From positions 1-64,000 of the forward strand of contig QCNO01000004.1 of assembly GCA_003213165.1 (NCBI GenBank): a DNA stretch of 64,000 nucleotides. The letters are read 5' to 3'. Position 1 is the stretch's first letter. Every line of letters begins with the position of its first letter. Below, piece by piece: positions 26,135 to 35,374 of this stretch. Origin of the DNA: OCS155 cluster bacterium AG-426-D23 (GTDB lineage Bacteria; Actinomycetota; Acidimicrobiia; Actinomarinales; Actinomarinaceae). The notes under the pieces are model-generated. The model worked only from the letters and a program-made list of their open reading frames with translations. It ran no database searches and was not told the origin of the DNA. A program made the position numbers and the translations under genes.

Positions 26135-26162
26135 ATCGATAAAAATCTAGTATTCTTTAATT

Positions 26163-26174
26163 ATTAGTACTAAT
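26163..26174. promoter_or_regulatory. 12-bp palindrome upstream of the binding-protein gene
   Basis: A perfect palindrome, ATTAGTACTAAT, lies 16 bases before the start codon of the binding protein and directly upstream of a strong AGGGGGAG ribosome site (26181-26188). It could be an operator or simply chance in AT-rich sequence. Confidence 0.3.
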
Positions 26175-26190
26175 TAATTAAGGGGGAGTA

Positions 26191-27573
26191 ATGAAATCAT
26201 TGCGCAAGCAAGGAATCATTTTATTTACTATTCTTGCCCTTGTTTTAGTAGCATGTGGTGGTGACGCTGCTGAAGAAGAAGTTGTAGAGGAAACAACACC
26301 TGAAGTTGTTGAAACTCTTGACTCTCCTGCAGTAACAACTGCTCAAAGTGCTAAAACAGGAGTGGGAGTAACTTCAGACCCATGTCCAGAGGCTGTTGGA
26401 TCATTTCCAACAGGTGCAGACCCATCAAAAGGTTGTATTTATCTAGGTCTCATAAATGACTATACAGGTCCTTATGGAGCATTAGGTCCAGCACTCGAGC
26501 TTGGACAAAGAGCATTCTGGCTATGGGCTAATCAATCAGGTGGCGTCGGAGACTACAGCGTTACGATTATTGAAGGCGGAGACGCACAATATAATCCTGC
26601 AAAACATCTAGAGGTTTACAACTCTCAAAGAGATAGTGTTGCGGCATTAGCTATGTCTCTAGGAACACCACAAACTTTATTTATTCTTGATGAATTGGAT
26701 AAAGACGACATGATCGCAGCACCTATGAGCTGGTATTCAGGTTATGGATTCAAAGATGTTGACAAAGGATTAATTGTTGAGTTCGGATCATCGTACTGTG
26801 CACAAGGCATGAATGCGGTTGATTGGGCAATAGCAAATTTACCTGTTGATATCAAAACTATTGGCATAATTGGAAATGCTGGTGACTATGGAGGTGACTG
26901 GGCTAAAGGTGTAGAAGCTGCTGCAGAAGCAAACGGTGTAACAGTTGCATGGAGTTATTTACCTCCAGGAACAGAATTTGACGTTGCACAAGCAGTAGGT
27001 TTAATGGTTACACAACCAGTTGATGCTTATTTTCCAGCTTTGGGGCCTACAGCAATGGCTCAAGTCGCTGGTGGCGCCTTTCAACAAGGCTTAACGCCAT
27101 TCGCTATGATGGCAGCTCCGTCATTTAACGATAGTTTCGTTAGAGAAGGATTTGCATTAGCACCATTATTTACATCTGGAACAATGTATGTAACAGCATT
27201 CACACAACCGTATGAAGCTGATACGCCAGGTCACGCAGCAATGAGAGCTACTTTTGATGCTGTTGGACAAGCAACAGGAAACTTATTTGTTACTGCTGGT
27301 TGGACATCACAGTATCACTTAAGAGATGTTCTTAAAGCTGCTATAAAAGGTGGAGATTTGACAAGAGCAGGCATTAGAAGAGCAGCAGCTAACGTTGATG
27401 TTAGTTCTGATCAAATGATGCCAATTAAAAATCTCGGTCGTGAGGGAGGACAAACAGAAACATATGTTGGAGTTCCTACAGCTGACAACTTAAGTGGTAT
27501 TAACACGCTTGCCTGGCCATACACAGGGCCAACCGCTGCAGCTCGTGATTGGACTGCAGGACCATGTAGTTAA
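26191..27573 (+). CDS. Branched-chain-amino-acid-type substrate-binding lipoprotein (LivK-like)
   Basis: The N-terminus is a lipoprotein signal (ALVLVACGG, cysteine at residue 22), followed by an acidic spacer. The rest (460 residues total) is a type I periplasmic binding fold: IYLGLINDYTGPYGALGPALELGQRAFWLWANQSGGVGDY and IGIIGNAGDYGGDWAKGVEAAAEANGV. It captures substrate outside the membrane for LivHM-FG. The AGGGGGAG ribosome site and the dedicated terminator suggest it is made in excess over the permease. The ligand is not identifiable by eye. Confidence 0.92.
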   Translation: MKSLRKQGIILFTILALVLVACGGDAAEEEVVEETTPEVVETLDSPAVTTAQSAKTGVGVTSDPCPEAVGSFPTGADPSKGCIYLGLINDYTGPYGALGPALELGQRAFWLWANQSGGVGDYSVTIIEGGDAQYNPAKHLEVYNSQRDSVAALAMSLGTPQTLFILDELDKDDMIAAPMSWYSGYGFKDVDKGLIVEFGSSYCAQGMNAVDWAIANLPVDIKTIGIIGNAGDYGGDWAKGVEAAAEANGVTVAWSYLPPGTEFDVAQAVGLMVTQPVDAYFPALGPTAMAQVAGGAFQQGLTPFAMMAAPSFNDSFVREGFALAPLFTSGTMYVTAFTQPYEADTPGHAAMRATFDAVGQATGNLFVTAGWTSQYHLRDVLKAAIKGGDLTRAGIRRAAANVDVSSDQMMPIKNLGREGGQTETYVGVPTADNLSGINTLAWPYTGPTAAARDWTAGPCS

Positions 27574-27592
27574 TATTTAACTATTTTGATAT

Positions 27593-27628
27593 AAAGAGCC
27601 GGTAAATTACCGGCTCTTTATTTTTTTT
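27593..27628 (+). terminator. Intrinsic terminator after the liv operon
   Basis: AAAGAGCCGGT (27593-27603) pairs perfectly with ACCGGCTCTTT (27609-27619) and is followed by ATTTTTTTT. It ends the importer operon before the YlbL-like gene. Confidence 0.93.
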
Positions 27629-27646
27629 CAAATCTAAAATCTTTTT

Positions 27647-28669
27647 ATGTACAAATTGTCTAAAACAAATAAAAAATTATTAATCTTTTCCCTGTTTCTT
27701 TTTATAATATTTTCTTCTTTGTCACTAATAAAGACAGACTATTATTTCATGTCCCCTGGACCTCCTTATCAGTGGGATATTGATTATGGTGATGCTGAAA
27801 ATTTTGATTTCGAGGGTAATCTTTATCAATTAACGGTCAGAAGAGATGAAGCAAATGCACTAATTTATGCATGGTCATATGTAAGTAATTCAGTTGATTT
27901 ATATCCTAGGGAAGTAATTTTACCTAAGGGTGTAAGCCCAGAGGAATTAAGCCAAATAAGTATTCAAAATATGAAAACATCAGAAAATGTTGCAATAGCG
28001 GTAGCACTAAAATATTTGGGCTATGATATTACCTCAAAAGGAGATGGTGTATCAGTAGTTGGTATTTTGGATGATTCACCTGTTAAAGACAAACTAAAAA
28101 GAGGAGACTTATTAAATTCAATCAACAATGACGAAATATCATCAGCCTCAGAATTCATTGCAATGCTTCGAACTTATGATATTGGGGATACAGTAAAAAT
28201 TGGATTAATAAGAGATGTTGAAGGTAATTTGAAGAATTTAGAAATAGAGACAAAATTAATTGAACATGTTGAATATGAAGGTGAGCCAATGGTTGGCTTT
28301 CTTGCAACAACTGTAAATGAAAGATTTGATTTTCCATTCGAAATTGATATTAAAACAGGTAATGTTGGTGGACCATCAGCTGGATTAATGATGGCTTTGA
28401 ATGTTTATAACAATTTAATACCCGAAGACATTACTAACTCATTAGTAATTGCTGGTACAGGCACAATTGAAATAGATGGATCTGTTGGTCCAGTTGGCGG
28501 AGTCAAACAAAAAGTTATTGCCGCAAAAAGAGCTGGTGCTGAATTGATTTTAGTTCCGACTGCGAATTTTGAAGAGGCCAAACCTTTGGAAACTGAGTCA
28601 ACAGAAATTGTTGCAATCGATACTTTTGATGAGGCATTACAAGTAATTTCGGAGTATAGTTCACGTTAA
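27647..28669 (+). CDS. YlbL-like membrane protease (PDZ plus Lon-type S16 domain)
   Basis: The 340-residue protein has one N-terminal membrane helix (about 10-28), then MSPGPPYQWDI, a PDZ domain (about 125-200, DDSPVKDKLKRGDLLNSINNDEI) and a C-terminal S16 proteolytic domain. The catalytic serine lies in VGGPSAGLMMAL and the lysine in GGVKQKVIAAKRAGA, forming the Lon-type Ser-Lys dyad. There is no AAA ATPase. Relatives called YlbL occur in Firmicutes and actinobacteria. The probable role is processing of envelope proteins. Confidence 0.9.
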   Translation: MYKLSKTNKKLLIFSLFLFIIFSSLSLIKTDYYFMSPGPPYQWDIDYGDAENFDFEGNLYQLTVRRDEANALIYAWSYVSNSVDLYPREVILPKGVSPEELSQISIQNMKTSENVAIAVALKYLGYDITSKGDGVSVVGILDDSPVKDKLKRGDLLNSINNDEISSASEFIAMLRTYDIGDTVKIGLIRDVEGNLKNLEIETKLIEHVEYEGEPMVGFLATTVNERFDFPFEIDIKTGNVGGPSAGLMMALNVYNNLIPEDITNSLVIAGTGTIEIDGSVGPVGGVKQKVIAAKRAGAELILVPTANFEEAKPLETESTEIVAIDTFDEALQVISEYSSR

Positions 28670-28695
28670 AGACAAGAGACAAATAATATATATAT

Positions 28696-31503
28696 ATGGT
28701 AAATATCGGTGGATCTAACAATAACGAAAGAAGAGGCCTGTCTTTTGTTGTTTTTGTTGCAATAATTGGTTTTTCAGTCGCAAGAGCTATAGCAACATTT
28801 TTTACAAATTATTTATGGTTTGATTCTGTAAATTTAAATTCTGTATGGTTAAAAATTTTACTTACTAAGGGAGCTCTAGTTGGCGCCACATCACTACTTG
28901 CTTTTGTTTTTATTTTTACAAATTTACGCTTTGCTGTGAGAGCAACTCCAGTAATGGATATTTTCGAATCTTTTGAATCTCAAGACCCTTTATCAAGGTT
29001 TCGAGCCTGGACAAACGAAAGATTCACAAGATACAGACTTCTGGGATCAATCGGTCTTTCACTTTTTTTAGGTGCAGGAGCCTCACAATTATGGGAACAA
29101 GTTTTACTGTTTTTGAATCAACACAACTTTGGTGTCACTGATCCAGTATTTCAGGCAGATGTATCAAGATACGTCTTTGGATTACCCCTTTATAGATTGT
29201 TTGTCTCATGGGGTTTTCAACTAGTAATTTTTACTTCATTAATAATTATATTATTCTTTGTTGGAACTGGCGCATTACAAATTAGACAAGGAAGATTACC
29301 TGAAGTTAGTAGTGGCGCAAAAGCACATTTGTCAGTGCTTCTTGCTTTTATAGCAATCCTGAAAGCCTTTGCATATCGACTTGACTCCATGGAACTTCTT
29401 TACTCTCCGAGAGGAAAAGTCTTTGGTGCAAGTTATACAGATGTTGTTGCACACCTACCAGCGTTAAACTTACTTATCTTAATATCCCTTTTTGGTGCAG
29501 TTTTGCTTTTAGTAAATATAAAAAGAAGGGGATGGTTGCTCCCTGCAACAGCTATAAGTTTATGGTTGGCAGTATCGATAATTGTAGGAGGTCTTGTACC
29601 TGCAGCAATACAGAGATTTAGAGTAGTTCCTGACGAATTAAACAAAGAGTTACCCTATGTAGATAGTCACATTGACTATACAAGACTGGCTTATGGATTA
29701 GATAGTATAGAAGAGAAGTCGTTCGCGGCATCTCCCGATTTATCACAAAATGATATTTCCAATAATAAGCAGACTGTTGATAACATTAGGCTTTGGGATC
29801 CAACAGTACTGGCTGAGACATACAGTCAGCTACAAGAAATTAGGGCATACTATGCACTTCAAGAAGTCGATGTTGATAGATATAAAATCAACGGAGAGTT
29901 AACTCAAGTAATGGTTGCAGCGAGAGAGCTTGATCAAACAAATTTACCTGCTGTTGGTTGGGTTAATGAAAGATTACAATACACACATGGTTTTGGTGTA
30001 GTTTTTAGTCCAGCTAATAACGTTGCAAGTCAAGGACAACCTGATTTTTATGTCAAAGGTGTTCCAGCAACCACTACCGTTACTGAGTTAGAGGTAGAAC
30101 AACCAAGAATTTACTTTGGTGAATCCGCTGATTCTGTAGAGTATGTTGTTGTTAATTCACTTCAAGATGAAGTTGATTACCCATTATCAACTGAAGGTCA
30201 ATCTGTTGCCTACACAAATTATTCTGGAGATGGTGGAGTGGGAATTGGATCTTTCTTTAGGAGACTTGGTTTTGCATTAAGATATGGTGAGTTGAATCTC
30301 CTCATTTCTAATCAATTATCAGATGATTCAAAATTGATTATGGAAAGAAATATTGTAAGTAGGGTCAAAAAAGCTGCACCATTTCTCTATACAGATAACG
30401 ATCCATATTTAGCCCTAATTGATGGAAATTTATTTTGGATTATTGATATGTACACAGTTAGTGACAAATATCCATATGCTGAACCCGCAGATACTAGGAG
30501 ATTAAATGAAAATTCAGGATTGCCGATAAACTTCAACTACCTAAGAAACTCTGTAAAAGCAGTTGTAAATGCTTATGACGGCACTATGAATTTTTATGTC
30601 GTCGATGAAAATGACCCGTTAATGTCTGCTTACAATGACATTTTTCCAAATTTGTTTTCACCAAAGAGTGAAATGACCTCGGAATTATTAGATCACATTA
30701 GGTATCCAGAAGATTTATTCACTATCCAGTCTGATATGTATCGAGATTATCACATGACGGATCCGAGAGTTTTTTATGCAGACGAAGATCCATGGGTTAT
30801 TCCATCTGATTCATCAACAACTCCGAGAGTTGGTACTTTGAGAGGTGAATTTACAGAGATAGGTTTCAAGCCAATGTTACCTTACTATCTCTTAATGAGC
30901 TTGCCGGGTGAAAGTGATTTAAGTTATTTAATTTTTCAACCATTTAATCCAGAGAACAGACCTAACATGCAGTCATTTTTAGTTGCAGATGCTGACCCTG
31001 AAAACTATGGACAGCTCATAGACTTTCGACTACCAAAGGGAGAATTTGTTGACGGACCAAGTCAGGTAGCAACTAGAATAAATCAAGACCCGGACATATC
31101 TCAAATATTTACATTGTTAGATCAACAGGGTTCTAGCGTCATCAAGGGTAATTTGTTTGTTGTTCCAATCAATCAGTCAATTCTTTACTATCAACCAATA
31201 TACCTTCAAGGAGAACAGAATCCTTTACCAGAATTTAAATTTGTTGTTGTTGTCTTTCAGGACAGAATCATAATGAGAGAGACTCTCTCAGAAGCCCTAG
31301 CTAATATTTTTGGAGATGAATTAATTAATGATGTTATTGAGGATACTGAAGGTGAAAACCCATTAGATATACTTGCGAAAGCAACTAAGGCTTTTGAACA
31401 AGCACAGGAAGAATTACAAAAAGGTAATCTTGGCACATATCAAGAATTAATTGATCAAGCTCAACAGTATGTAGATCTTGCAATTGAACTTTTAAATAAA
31501 TAA
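28696..31503 (+). CDS. UPF0182 family membrane protein
   Basis: The 935-residue protein has about seven membrane helices in its first 320 residues, then a large extracytoplasmic domain, with SRYVFGLPLYRLFVSWGFQL and PRIYFGESADSVEYVVVNS as recognisable family sequence. The C-terminus is a glutamine/glutamate-rich amphipathic tail (FEQAQEELQKGN). This family is widespread in actinobacteria and cyanobacteria; its function is unknown. A short TA repeat precedes the start codon. It lies 26 bases after the YlbL-like gene and may be cotranscribed with it. Confidence 0.92.
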   Translation: MVNIGGSNNNERRGLSFVVFVAIIGFSVARAIATFFTNYLWFDSVNLNSVWLKILLTKGALVGATSLLAFVFIFTNLRFAVRATPVMDIFESFESQDPLSRFRAWTNERFTRYRLLGSIGLSLFLGAGASQLWEQVLLFLNQHNFGVTDPVFQADVSRYVFGLPLYRLFVSWGFQLVIFTSLIIILFFVGTGALQIRQGRLPEVSSGAKAHLSVLLAFIAILKAFAYRLDSMELLYSPRGKVFGASYTDVVAHLPALNLLILISLFGAVLLLVNIKRRGWLLPATAISLWLAVSIIVGGLVPAAIQRFRVVPDELNKELPYVDSHIDYTRLAYGLDSIEEKSFAASPDLSQNDISNNKQTVDNIRLWDPTVLAETYSQLQEIRAYYALQEVDVDRYKINGELTQVMVAARELDQTNLPAVGWVNERLQYTHGFGVVFSPANNVASQGQPDFYVKGVPATTTVTELEVEQPRIYFGESADSVEYVVVNSLQDEVDYPLSTEGQSVAYTNYSGDGGVGIGSFFRRLGFALRYGELNLLISNQLSDDSKLIMERNIVSRVKKAAPFLYTDNDPYLALIDGNLFWIIDMYTVSDKYPYAEPADTRRLNENSGLPINFNYLRNSVKAVVNAYDGTMNFYVVDENDPLMSAYNDIFPNLFSPKSEMTSELLDHIRYPEDLFTIQSDMYRDYHMTDPRVFYADEDPWVIPSDSSTTPRVGTLRGEFTEIGFKPMLPYYLLMSLPGESDLSYLIFQPFNPENRPNMQSFLVADADPENYGQLIDFRLPKGEFVDGPSQVATRINQDPDISQIFTLLDQQGSSVIKGNLFVVPINQSILYYQPIYLQGEQNPLPEFKFVVVVFQDRIIMRETLSEALANIFGDELINDVIEDTEGENPLDILAKATKAFEQAQEELQKGNLGTYQELIDQAQQYVDLAIELLNK

Positions 31504-31558
31504 CAAAAAACTTTTTTTCTTGAGTTTAATTTAAACTAAGTTATTATTAATTATTCAG

Positions 31559-31635
31559 CGCGGGGTGGAGCAGTCTGGTAGCTCGCTGGGCTCATAACCC
31601 AGAGGTCGTAGGTTCAAATCCTACCCCCGCTACCA
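31559..31635 (+). tRNA. Initiator tRNA-fMet (CAT)
   Basis: A 77-base cloverleaf with CCA encoded. The anticodon stem-loop CTGGG-CTCATAA-CCCAG has the three G-C pairs typical of initiator tRNA. The 1-72 pair is mismatched (C against T), another initiator feature. The T arm is GTAGG-TTCAAAT-CCTAC. It is a stand-alone gene 55 bases after UPF0182. Confidence 0.96.
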
Positions 31636-31636
31636 A

Positions 31637-31774
31637 TTATCTTATGAATAAATCTATTATTCTTTTTCTTCCGGTAGAAGCAGCAATAAGCTTAAGAGCA
31701 AATAATCCAGAAGCTCCAAGATAAAGTAGGCTTCCTAAAACTAAAAAAATTCTCCAAAACAAAATCGCATCCAT
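31637..31774 (-). CDS. Small single-helix membrane protein (45 aa)
   Basis: This short reading frame has ATG at 31774 and TAA at 31637-31639. It begins MDAILFWRIFLVLGSLLYLG and ends in a basic RKRIIDLFIR tail, so it looks like one membrane helix with a positive cytoplasmic end. There is no recognisable family and no clear ribosome site. It lies between the initiator tRNA and the TlpA-like gene on the minus strand and may be cotranscribed with the latter, 31 bases upstream. Support is the hydrophobic pattern and the lack of any other use of this gap. Confidence 0.4.
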   Translation of the reverse strand: MDAILFWRIFLVLGSLLYLGASGLFALKLIAASTGRKRIIDLFIR

Positions 31775-31805
31775 AATTAAATTATAAACTGACTCAATTT
31801 AATCA

Positions 31806-32294
31806 CTACTTAGTTAATTCAAAAATTTGATTTGCAGTTATTTCACCACTGATTGTTGAAATGATATTTAGATTATTGTCTAAAACTAAAGTTGTAGGAA
31901 TACCACTCCAAATGAATTGTATAAGAATACTCTCTGAGATAGCACTGTCTAATACATTTTGATATGTTATCTTATTTTTTTTTATAAATTCCATTCCATT
32001 TTCTGCAGAATCTTCAACCAAGATTCCAATAACTGAATACCCTTTAGTTTCCGATATTATTTTCAACTCACTCACTTCGCTTTCGCACGGTATACACCAA
32101 CTTGCCCATAAATTTAAAATCACAAATTGATCATTTAGATTTATGGTTGAAATTTTTGTCAAATCTTTTAACACAACCCCATCATTTACATTCGAATAGT
32201 TAATTATTTCTATTTCTTCGTTATTAGTGGAATTAAATAGGACAATGACAATTGTCAATGTTAATAACAGAAGAATAATATTTCTTTTGAACAT
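31806..32294 (-). CDS. TlpA/ResA-like membrane-anchored thioredoxin
   Basis: The 162-residue protein has an N-terminal membrane helix (about 5-20) and a thioredoxin fold with active site WASWCIPC (C67, C70). SGIPTTLVLD carries the cis-proline. It is an extracytoplasmic disulfide reductase or oxidase, perhaps for cytochrome maturation. Unlike the thioredoxin-fold protein at 1041, both redox cysteines are encoded by ordinary codons, which makes it a useful internal comparison. It is divergent from mrp with 38 bases between them. Confidence 0.88.
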   Translation of the reverse strand: MFKRNIILLLLTLTIVIVLFNSTNNEEIEIINYSNVNDGVVLKDLTKISTINLNDQFVILNLWASWCIPCESEVSELKIISETKGYSVIGILVEDSAENGMEFIKKNKITYQNVLDSAISESILIQFIWSGIPTTLVLDNNLNIISTISGEITANQIFELTK

Positions 32295-32332
32295 AATTTA
32301 ACTAATAATCCAATACAAATACAATAATAATA

Positions 32333-33358
32333 ATGGAATTAGATAACATTATTTATCCTGGATTTAACAAAACATTATCCGAATTAAATGCAATTTCAAA
32401 AATTAAGAAGAAATCTTGTGAAATCGTTGACTTGACTGAAATTGAGTGGGTACGAGATGTTTTGCGTCATAGGGTTGAGGAAGTCGGGACATATGATATT
32501 AAGTTTCGAAAACCGACCGATGAAGAAATTAAATCTGTTTCAGAAATTGTTGGTGCTGACATAAATATCGACGAGTTAAAAAATAATTTCCATAAAAATA
32601 AAAGAATCATCGGGATTACCTCTGGAAAAGGTGGTGTTGGAAAATCTACTATCACCTCACTACTCGGTATTGCATTTGATGAGTTAGGTAAAAAAGTTGG
32701 AATTATGGATTCAGATATTTGGGGTTATTCAGTACCAAAAATCTTAGGGGCAAAATTTCCACCTATACCATTTAATGAGAGAATATTCCCATCACGTATA
32801 AATAATTTAAACGTCATTTCTATGGATTATTTCGTTAAACAGGATGAAGCAGTTATATGGAGGGGTCCAATGCTGCATAAAGCAATTGAACAATTTTTAT
32901 TTGAAGTTTTATGGCACGATATAGATGTTTTACTAATAGATATGCCACCTGGAACTGGTGATGTTTCTATTTCCTTATCACAATTTCTAAAGTATTTTGA
33001 AAATATCGTCGTAACAACTCCTCAAACAAATGCGACAATAGTTGCGGAACGTTCTGGAATTATGTCAAAAAAAGTAAATGCCAGCATTATTGGTGTCATT
33101 GAAAACATGTCGTACATGGAAGCAAACGGAAATAAAATATATCCTTTTGGAAAAGATGGTGGAAAAGATTTATCTAAAAAGTTAGATGTTCCGTTTATTG
33201 GAGCAATTCCTCTTTTAGAGGATATAACTGTTTCTTCAGAGGGAAGTAATTTGTTTGCTTTTAAAGAAAATCCCGAATTTGAAAATATCATTTCAATAGC
33301 AAATGAAATTTTGAAATTTCAACCAAAGAAAAAACCTATTGATTTAAAAATTAATTAA
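32333..33358 (+). CDS. mrp: Mrp/NBP35-family iron-sulfur cluster carrier ATPase
   Basis: The 341-residue P-loop protein has the deviant Walker A GKGGVGKST (98-106), a switch region MDSDIWGYSVP and DMPPGTGD, all diagnostic of Mrp/ApbC. The N-terminal 90 residues are in the position of the usual DUF59 (MIP18-like) domain but look divergent. The C-terminal CxxC found in some Mrp proteins is absent after GVIENMSY. The family delivers Fe-S clusters to apoproteins, consistent with the Fe-S enzymes here (SdhB, aconitase, WhiB). The gene converges with uppP. Confidence 0.9.
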   Translation: MELDNIIYPGFNKTLSELNAISKIKKKSCEIVDLTEIEWVRDVLRHRVEEVGTYDIKFRKPTDEEIKSVSEIVGADINIDELKNNFHKNKRIIGITSGKGGVGKSTITSLLGIAFDELGKKVGIMDSDIWGYSVPKILGAKFPPIPFNERIFPSRINNLNVISMDYFVKQDEAVIWRGPMLHKAIEQFLFEVLWHDIDVLLIDMPPGTGDVSISLSQFLKYFENIVVTTPQTNATIVAERSGIMSKKVNASIIGVIENMSYMEANGNKIYPFGKDGGKDLSKKLDVPFIGAIPLLEDITVSSEGSNLFAFKENPEFENIISIANEILKFQPKKKPIDLKIN

Positions 33359-34106
33359 GTCCAAAACTTACAATTGAGAGAATTAAACAGTAAAATCCAA
33401 AAAATTGTAACTTTGATTCAGTGGTAAATTTAACTAGAAGCTTGATTGCTAAGATTCCAGTTAAGAAAGCCACAATTGTTGGAATTAAAATACTTGTATT
33501 AACTTCAAAAGACTGATTTATGAAAGTCAAGCTCCATGCCCCAAAAATTGTTGGTATACCTATAAGCATTGAATAAAATATTGCATCAGCCTTTTTTAAC
33601 CCTAAGTACATTGCAGCCAAGAGAGTTACCCCTGATCTTGAGATTCCAGGCATTAAAGCAAAAGCTTGAGCAATTCCAATCATGAATGCTTGGTTAATAG
33701 TAATTTCTTCGATACTTAAAATATTTTTAGAAGCAATTCTTTCAGAGAATATTAACAATACAGAAAGGAAAAAATAAGCAATACCAGTGTAAATTAATAT
33801 TTGAGAACTGTTATCGATTGCCTCTTGTATTGGTGTTAATAACCCCACAATAACAGCTGGAAGAATTCCAAAAATTATGATTTTCAGGTAAAACTTAAAA
33901 ATTATTAAGTTGCTAAAAATTTGTAAAATTCTAGCCCTATAAAAAATAACAATTGAAAACAAAGTTCCTATATGAAGAAATGCAATATCATTTGTATTTA
34001 AATTTATTACAGGTAAAAGTTTATCGAAAATTACTAGGTGGCCACTTGACGAAATTGGTAAAAACTCAGTTATACCTTGAATAATTCCTAAAAAAATATC
34101 AGTCAT
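33351..34106 (-). CDS. uppP: Undecaprenyl-diphosphatase UppP (BacA)
   Basis: This 251-residue multi-pass membrane protein dephosphorylates undecaprenyl diphosphate to recycle the lipid carrier for peptidoglycan. The signatures GITEFLPISSSGHL (about 11-24) and MPGISRSG are both intact. About eight hydrophobic segments are visible. It overlaps the mrp stop by eight bases and lies one base downstream of the small cysteine-containing protein gene. Confidence 0.94.
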   Translation of the reverse strand: MTDIFLGIIQGITEFLPISSSGHLVIFDKLLPVINLNTNDIAFLHIGTLFSIVIFYRARILQIFSNLIIFKFYLKIIIFGILPAVIVGLLTPIQEAIDNSSQILIYTGIAYFFLSVLLIFSERIASKNILSIEEITINQAFMIGIAQAFALMPGISRSGVTLLAAMYLGLKKADAIFYSMLIGIPTIFGAWSLTFINQSFEVNTSILIPTIVAFLTGILAIKLLVKFTTESKLQFFGFYCLILSIVSFGLN

Positions 34107-34107
34107 A

Positions 34108-34299
34108 TCAGTTTATTGTTGAAAAGTGCCAGCCATTACAATCACTGCAATTATAGATGCGTAATTTCTTATTGTACTCTTTTTCTATGTACAGTCTTTC
34201 TTTCCTTGCTTCAATTTCGTTATTAAATCTGCGCTTAGTCTCGCATCTATTTTTACTTTTCATTACATTAATTACATTAAATTTGAAAAATGTATACAT
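34108..34299 (-). CDS. Small basic protein with C-x2-C/W-H tail
   Basis: This 63-residue frame (or 51 residues if it starts at the ATG at 34263, MKSKNRCETKRRF) is lysine/arginine-rich and ends with LRIYNCSDCNGWHFSTIN. The pattern 'K.r......A......l..Y.C..C.GWH' is shared by small proteins in actinobacteria and phages that I have seen described only as hypothetical. C7 (counting from the second start), the C-x2-C pair and the histidine could bind zinc. It sits just upstream of uppP on the same strand with a one-base gap. Confidence 0.6.
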   Translation of the reverse strand: MYTFFKFNVINVMKSKNRCETKRRFNNEIEARKERLYIEKEYNKKLRIYNCSDCNGWHFSTIN

Positions 34300-34341
34300 G
34301 AGCTCTAACTGATTTATTTTTATTAAGATAAATATATAGTT

Positions 34342-34944
34342 GTGAGTTATTTATTTATTGCCCTAAGTTACCTTATTGGTTCACTAAATTTTGCATATAT
34401 TGTTGCAAAATACAAAAAATTAGACATATCATCTTCAGGAAGCGGAAATCCTGGAACTTCAAATGTAATGAGAACCATTGGTAAAAAGTATGCTGCAATT
34501 GTATTGATTGGTGATGTGTTAAAAGGCTTTTTACCAATTTATTTATTCGATGAAAATTTGCTTTTATGTGGATTTGCTGCAGTTATTGGCCACATTTATC
34601 CAATATTTTATAAATTTAAAGGCGGTAAAGGGGTTGCAACATATGTTGGTGTGTACATTGCTTTTTCCACCCTTAATCCTTATTCGTATGGTTTATTTGA
34701 AAATTCTTACTTCTTATATCTAAATATTCCTCTACTAGCGTTTTTTTATTTTGTAATTTTCAAAATTTTCAGGATATCTGCGATTGCAAGCTTATTAACA
34801 GTTTTCATATCAAATCTAATTTTATTCAGTTCATTGAATGTATTTCAAGATAGATTGATTGTGTTTTTAATTTTTTGGCTGATAGTTTTTAAACATTCTG
34901 AAAATCTAAAAAGACTTTATGAGGGCAAAGAAAATAAATTCTAA
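34342..34944 (+). CDS. plsY: Acyl-phosphate glycerol-3-phosphate acyltransferase PlsY
   Basis: The 200-residue membrane protein catalyses the first acylation in phospholipid synthesis, from acyl-phosphate to glycerol-3-phosphate. The three PlsY motifs are present: SGSGNPGTSNVMRTIG, FKGGKGVATY and the H-containing loop AVIGHIYPIF. The GTG start follows an AT-rich gap. About five hydrophobic segments are visible. With PlsC at 2410 it completes phosphatidate synthesis. Confidence 0.94.
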   Translation: MSYLFIALSYLIGSLNFAYIVAKYKKLDISSSGSGNPGTSNVMRTIGKKYAAIVLIGDVLKGFLPIYLFDENLLLCGFAAVIGHIYPIFYKFKGGKGVATYVGVYIAFSTLNPYSYGLFENSYFLYLNIPLLAFFYFVIFKIFRISAIASLLTVFISNLILFSSLNVFQDRLIVFLIFWLIVFKHSENLKRLYEGKENKF

Positions 34945-35010
34945 AAAAAAGAAAAATAAAAATTAATTAGTTAAGATTATATGAAGTAAACATTCAGTTG
35001 GGACAGGGCA

Positions 35011-35373
35011 ATGGGATCAACACTTGTATTAATATCTTTAATGCTTTCGCTATCAATAGCGGTAATTTTTCCAGAAATGAAGTATTCGCAGACTAATAGC
35101 AGTTCAAAGACGGTTGAGTTTGATTATATGGTTAATAAACAACGTAAAGGATTTTTAATTTTAGGACTACTAGCAGTAATTACTTTTTTTACCTCAATTC
35201 AAACTCTATCAGTAGGTATATTCGTTCTACACCTTCTAATAGACCTAGTTTTTGGTATCTATGCATATGCATCGTTCCAAGTAAGAGCTTCTTTGATACA
35301 GATGCAAAAAATTAGTTCTATTGATAAAGTTCCTGAATTTGATGAATACGAATATATAAAGCAAGCTGTTTAA
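35011..35373 (+). CDS. Small membrane protein of unknown function
   Basis: I do not recognise this 120-residue protein. It has an N-terminal hydrophobic segment (about 3-20), a polar region, then two more hydrophobic stretches (about 48-64 and 68-87), ending in an acidic tail (VPEFDEYEYIKQAV). It starts at an ATG preceded by GGACAGG. Its stop lies one base before the TTG start of the translin-family gene, so the two are translationally linked, and a membrane role alongside that protein is possible but unproven. Confidence 0.65.
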   Translation: MGSTLVLISLMLSLSIAVIFPEMKYSQTNSSSKTVEFDYMVNKQRKGFLILGLLAVITFFTSIQTLSVGIFVLHLLIDLVFGIYAYASFQVRASLIQMQKISSIDKVPEFDEYEYIKQAV

Positions 35374-35374
35374 T

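Noticed and set aside
26131..26150. CTAGAT...ATCTAG inverted repeat over the livM stop as a terminator
   Set aside because: The stem is only six AT-rich pairs with an eight-base loop and no clean T-run, and the binding-protein gene follows in the same operon.
28686..28695. TA repeat before the UPF0182 start (and a similar one at 38336-38350)
   Set aside because: Short TA runs are expected in AT-rich spacers and no phase-variable gene structure accompanies them.
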